Assembly: GCA_040007355.1 (NCBI GenBank)
Contig: JBDTVE010000051.1
Location: forward strand, 1 to 64,000
Length of the DNA stretch: 64,000 nt
Direction: 5' to 3'
Source: JACMLD01 sp040007355
GTDB lineage: Bacteria > Bacteroidota > Bacteroidia > Chitinophagales > Chitinophagaceae
Part shown: in pieces, positions 61,649 through 64,000 of the stretch
Layout of the letters: each line of letters begins with the position of its first letter
Position numbering within the stretch: the stretch's first letter is position 1
The notes under the pieces: model-generated
What the model was told of the DNA's origin: nothing
The model's input: only the letters and a program-made list of their open reading frames with translations
Database searches by the model: none
Translations under genes and position numbers: made by a program

Positions 61649-62287
61649 TCAGGGTGCCAGCCGTTCTAGCTGCCAGTTGCCAGTCTCCTGTAAGCTGTAT
61701 TGAATGCGGTCGTGCAGACGGCTGGGTCTTCCCTGCCAAAACTCCATGGTGATGGGTTTTACGCGATAACCGCCCCAATAGGGTGGCCGCGGAATTGTTT
61801 CGTCCGGAAACTCGCTTGCGAATCTTTTCTCATTTTCTGCCAGCCAATCGCGGCTGCTGACGATCCGGCTTTGCGGAGAGGCCCAGGCGCCGATGCGACT
61901 GGCTACCGGCCGGATGTTGTAGTAGTCGTCGCTTTCCGCCGGGGTTGTTTTTTCTACCAGGCCCGTAATCCTCACCTGCCGTTCCAGTTCTTTCCAGAAC
62001 AAAACAAGACAGGCCCGGGGGTTTTCCTGCAACTGCATGCCTTTAAAGCTTTCATAATTGGTAAAAAAAACAAAGCCGCGCTCATCAAATCCTTTTAATA
62101 AAACAATGCGTGCGGCCGGCAGACCCGTTGCAGACGCCGTTGCAAGGGTCATAGCGTTTGCTTCGTCAATGCCCGCATGCAATGCCTCGTTCCACCATTT
62201 TTCGAATTGCAGTACCGGCTTTTTCTCCAGTTCCGTTTCCAGCAAAGATTGTTGCTTATAGTCTTTCCTGATATCAGCAATATTCAT
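61649..62287 (-). CDS. pdxH: Pyridoxamine 5'-phosphate oxidase
   Basis: A 212-residue FMN enzyme that oxidises pyridoxine/pyridoxamine 5'-phosphate to pyridoxal 5'-phosphate. The FMN-binding RIVLLKGFDERGFVFFTNYESFKG (about 60-84) and the C-terminal WGGYRVKPITMEFWQGRPSRLHDRI are typical. The start MNIADIRKDYKQ matches the family. A TAATTTTG element lies 40 bases upstream. Confidence 0.95.
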   Translation of the reverse strand: MNIADIRKDYKQQSLLETELEKKPVLQFEKWWNEALHAGIDEANAMTLATASATGLPAARIVLLKGFDERGFVFFTNYESFKGMQLQENPRACLVLFWKELERQVRITGLVEKTTPAESDDYYNIRPVASRIGAWASPQSRIVSSRDWLAENEKRFASEFPDETIPRPPYWGGYRVKPITMEFWQGRPSRLHDRIQYSLQETGNWQLERLAP

Positions 62288-62327
62288 AATTAATTTTTTT
62301 TCTTTCTTGCTAAACTGTACCTTATAA

Positions 62328-62335
62328 CAAAATTA
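62328..62335 (-). promoter_or_regulatory. TAnnTTTG promoter element for pdxH
   Basis: Reverse strand TAATTTTG, a perfect -7 match 40 bases before the pdxH ATG. Confidence 0.5.
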
Positions 62336-62359
62336 GTTCATCACACCAAAACCCCGTTT

Positions 62360-62692
62360 ATGGACCAGAAAACAATCAGCTGGGTAAGCTATATTACCCT
62401 TATTGGATGGATTATTGCATTGGTAACCTATAATTCATCCAATGATAAAAGCTCTCTCGCAAGGTTTCACCTCAGACAATCCTTTGGGATTTTTGTTACC
62501 GGCATCGCACTCTATATTGCCATCATTATGTTATCGCTGGCAATGCCGCTGTTCTTTTTTGTGATTCCGTTTATTGGTATCGGCATTTTTATCCTGGCTA
62601 TTTTAGGGCTGATAGCCGCCATCAATGGCGAAGAAAAGCCCGTTCCGCTGCTGGGCGATTTCTACCAGAAGACTTTCACTTTTATAAACTGA
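62360..62692 (+). CDS. DUF4870 membrane protein
   Basis: A 110-residue protein with three membrane helices (about 6-22, 43-65 and 68-90), and the family's FHLRQSFGIF segment near residue 37. DUF4870 proteins are widespread and uncharacterised. It is transcribed away from pdxH and converges with pyrH, 61 bases downstream. Confidence 0.85.
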   Translation: MDQKTISWVSYITLIGWIIALVTYNSSNDKSSLARFHLRQSFGIFVTGIALYIAIIMLSLAMPLFFFVIPFIGIGIFILAILGLIAAINGEEKPVPLLGDFYQKTFTFIN

Positions 62693-62753
62693 GACAAGAA
62701 TCAACACGAAGGGAGCTACATGCACCAGGGAACTCGCAATAACGCCAGTGCGG

Positions 62754-63473
62754 TTATTTCACCAGGGTACCCACATTTTCACCCTGCACTACTTTCAGAA
62801 GATTGCCCGGTTTGTTCATATCAAAAACAATAATAGGAAGCTGGTTCTCCATACAGAGGGTAAATGCCGTCATATCCATCACCTTCAGGTTTTTTGATAT
62901 GCATTCCGCAAAGCTGATGGTATCATATTTTACGGCGCCGGGGTCTTTTTCAGGATCAGCCGTGTAGATTCCGTCTACTCTTGTCCCTTTCAAAATAACC
63001 TCGGCCTTTATTTCTATGGCCCGCAGGGAACCGGCGGTATCTGTTGTAAAATAAGGATTGCCGGTACCGGCGCCAAAAATAACTACCCGGCCTTTTTCTA
63101 CATGACGCATGGCGCGCCGGCGTATATAGGGTTCGGCTATTTGTTCCATTTTAATAGCGCTTTGCAAGCGGGTAAACACACCTGCTTTTTCCAAAGCAGC
63201 CTGCAGGGCCATGCCATTGATAACGGTTGCCAGCATACCCATATAGTCTCCATGCGCCCGTTCAATCCCTGTTTCGGCTTCATTCATACCCCGGTAAATA
63301 TTGCCGCCACCAATTACAATCGCTACTTCAGCACCCGCGTCTACAATGGTCTTTACTTCCTTTGCATATTGGGCCAGTATAGAAGCACTCAGCGGTTCGT
63401 ATCCGTCGTCGCTTTTGCCCATCAATGCCTCACCCGAAAGCTTTAATAAAACGCGTTTGTACTTTAATTGCAT
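62754..63473 (-). CDS. pyrH: UMP kinase
   Basis: A 239-residue amino-acid-kinase-fold enzyme that phosphorylates UMP to UDP. Motifs: LKLSGEALMG at the N-terminus, VIGGGNIYRG near residue 56, GTGNPYFTTDTAGS near 136 and MTAFTLCMEN near 200. It is hexameric and GTP-regulated in the family. The upstream TATATTCG near 63490 is one base from the -7 consensus. Confidence 0.96.
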   Translation of the reverse strand: MQLKYKRVLLKLSGEALMGKSDDGYEPLSASILAQYAKEVKTIVDAGAEVAIVIGGGNIYRGMNEAETGIERAHGDYMGMLATVINGMALQAALEKAGVFTRLQSAIKMEQIAEPYIRRRAMRHVEKGRVVIFGAGTGNPYFTTDTAGSLRAIEIKAEVILKGTRVDGIYTADPEKDPGAVKYDTISFAECISKNLKVMDMTAFTLCMENQLPIIVFDMNKPGNLLKVVQGENVGTLVK

Positions 63474-64000
63474 GGAAAAAATTTTCGTTGCGAATATAGG
63501 TATTTAATCGGGACGCACGATTAGCGGGCCGGGACGGGATGGCAACAAGCGCCAGCCGGTTTACCTGCGGGGATCTAAAAATGGATCGGCCGGGTGGGAA
63601 CAGACGGTACTACAATGTTTTTCAGCTCTCCTATCAACGCAATATGAGCTTGTTGCCGCTGTAAGCTTTTTTTAATAATACACTGAAAACCCGCGCGGGA
63701 AAACAGAAATCTTTACCGCTGCAAGATCCCGAAAGATTTTGCGAAGAAAGGTTGGGCTACAGCGCAAACAAGGTGTTCTTTTTTGTATCACCGGATAAGC
63801 TTAGGCCGAACGGTGAATGGCTTGTTTAGCGGTGCACTATTTTAAACCGGGGCCTGCTTCGGAGCGTACCCGGGTATTTCATTTGCGCAAACCCGTTAGG
63901 TAAACAATATAAAAGAGGGGTTGATTGCTGAATAAGTACCTGTTTTTATAGCAGCCGAAATTTTGAATATGATTATCTACCGTGACTATCGTTTGGGCAT
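63474..64000. other. Right-end region with no clear gene
   Basis: A 527-base stretch containing the pyrH promoter region and short frames only. The last 32 bases (ATG at 63969, then MIIYRDYRLG) might be the start of a gene beyond the edge, but this cannot be supported. A 10-bp CCCGCGCGGG palindrome is at about 63690. Confidence 0.4.

Noticed and set aside
63539..63664. A 41-codon forward frame in the right-end gap
   Set aside because: No recognisable motif, promoter or homologue.
1..64000. CRISPR arrays, tRNA/rRNA genes, prophage or IS elements
   Set aside because: I looked for repeat-spacer periodicity, tRNA T-loop motifs and transposase signatures and found none I could support. Subtle cases could be missed without a search.

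Overview
The window looks like the chromosome of a Bacteroidota bacterium, most probably of the Chitinophagaceae or a close relative. Signs visible in the sequence are two type IX secretion (T9SS) sorting domains, a SusC/SusD pair, an alternative complex III plus aa3 oxidase supercluster, TAnnTTTG promoter elements in place of E. coli-type -35/-10 boxes, few Shine-Dalgarno sequences (mutL is an exception), several TTG/GTG starts, and small Bacteroidota families (bTHX, DUF4286, DUF5522, DUF420). The assignment rests on remembered family distributions, not on a search. I found no tRNA, rRNA, CRISPR array, prophage or intact insertion sequence. Most of the window is core genome.

Layout. 0-5.9 kb: a NUDIX-type regulator with an eroded Nudix box, a small conserved protein, a DivIC/FtsB-like division protein, enolase, a frameshifted membrane acyltransferase and a secreted alpha/beta hydrolase. 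5.9-14.2 kb: two very large tandem paralogues, each a secreted esterase with accessory modules and a T9SS tail, whose upstream regions are duplicated too. 14.2-24.3 kb: KAS III, a lipid kinase, a patatin-like membrane protein, heme A synthase, a YeeE/YedE sulfur-transport pair, RNase HII, three small or secreted proteins and purN.

24.6-40.9 kb is the respiratory core. actA-actF (alternative complex III, a quinol:cytochrome c oxidoreductase) is followed by cytochrome oxidase subunits II and I and a terminator. A second block holds heme O synthase, two subunit III-like proteins, subunit IV, a SCO copper chaperone and a DUF420 protein. With heme A synthase (18.6-19.7 kb) the window encodes a nearly self-sufficient quinol-to-oxygen branch: complex III, oxidase, heme A biosynthesis and CuA assembly.

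40.9-47.5 kb: a compact reverse-strand trmB-DUF5522-ATL operon, a small envelope protein, mutL, and an ECF sigma factor overlapping a protein that joins an anti-sigma-like N-terminus and one membrane helix to a beta-barrel-like C-terminus. 47.5-55.5 kb: a SusC/SusD pair and an RND exporter. 55.5-64 kb: serS, a conserved small protein, a cyclophilin lipoprotein, a LOG-family protein, exonuclease III, DUF4286, HU, the 39-residue ribosomal protein bTHX, pdxH, DUF4870 and pyrH.

I cannot prove a wholly new system here. The leads I rate highest are the sigma factor/membrane helix/beta-barrel pair (45.2-47.5 kb), the duplicated T9SS esterases with their shared 23-bp upstream block, TAnnTTTG elements placed 4-7 bases from start codons (possible leaderless mRNAs), and an ActA with six heme motifs.
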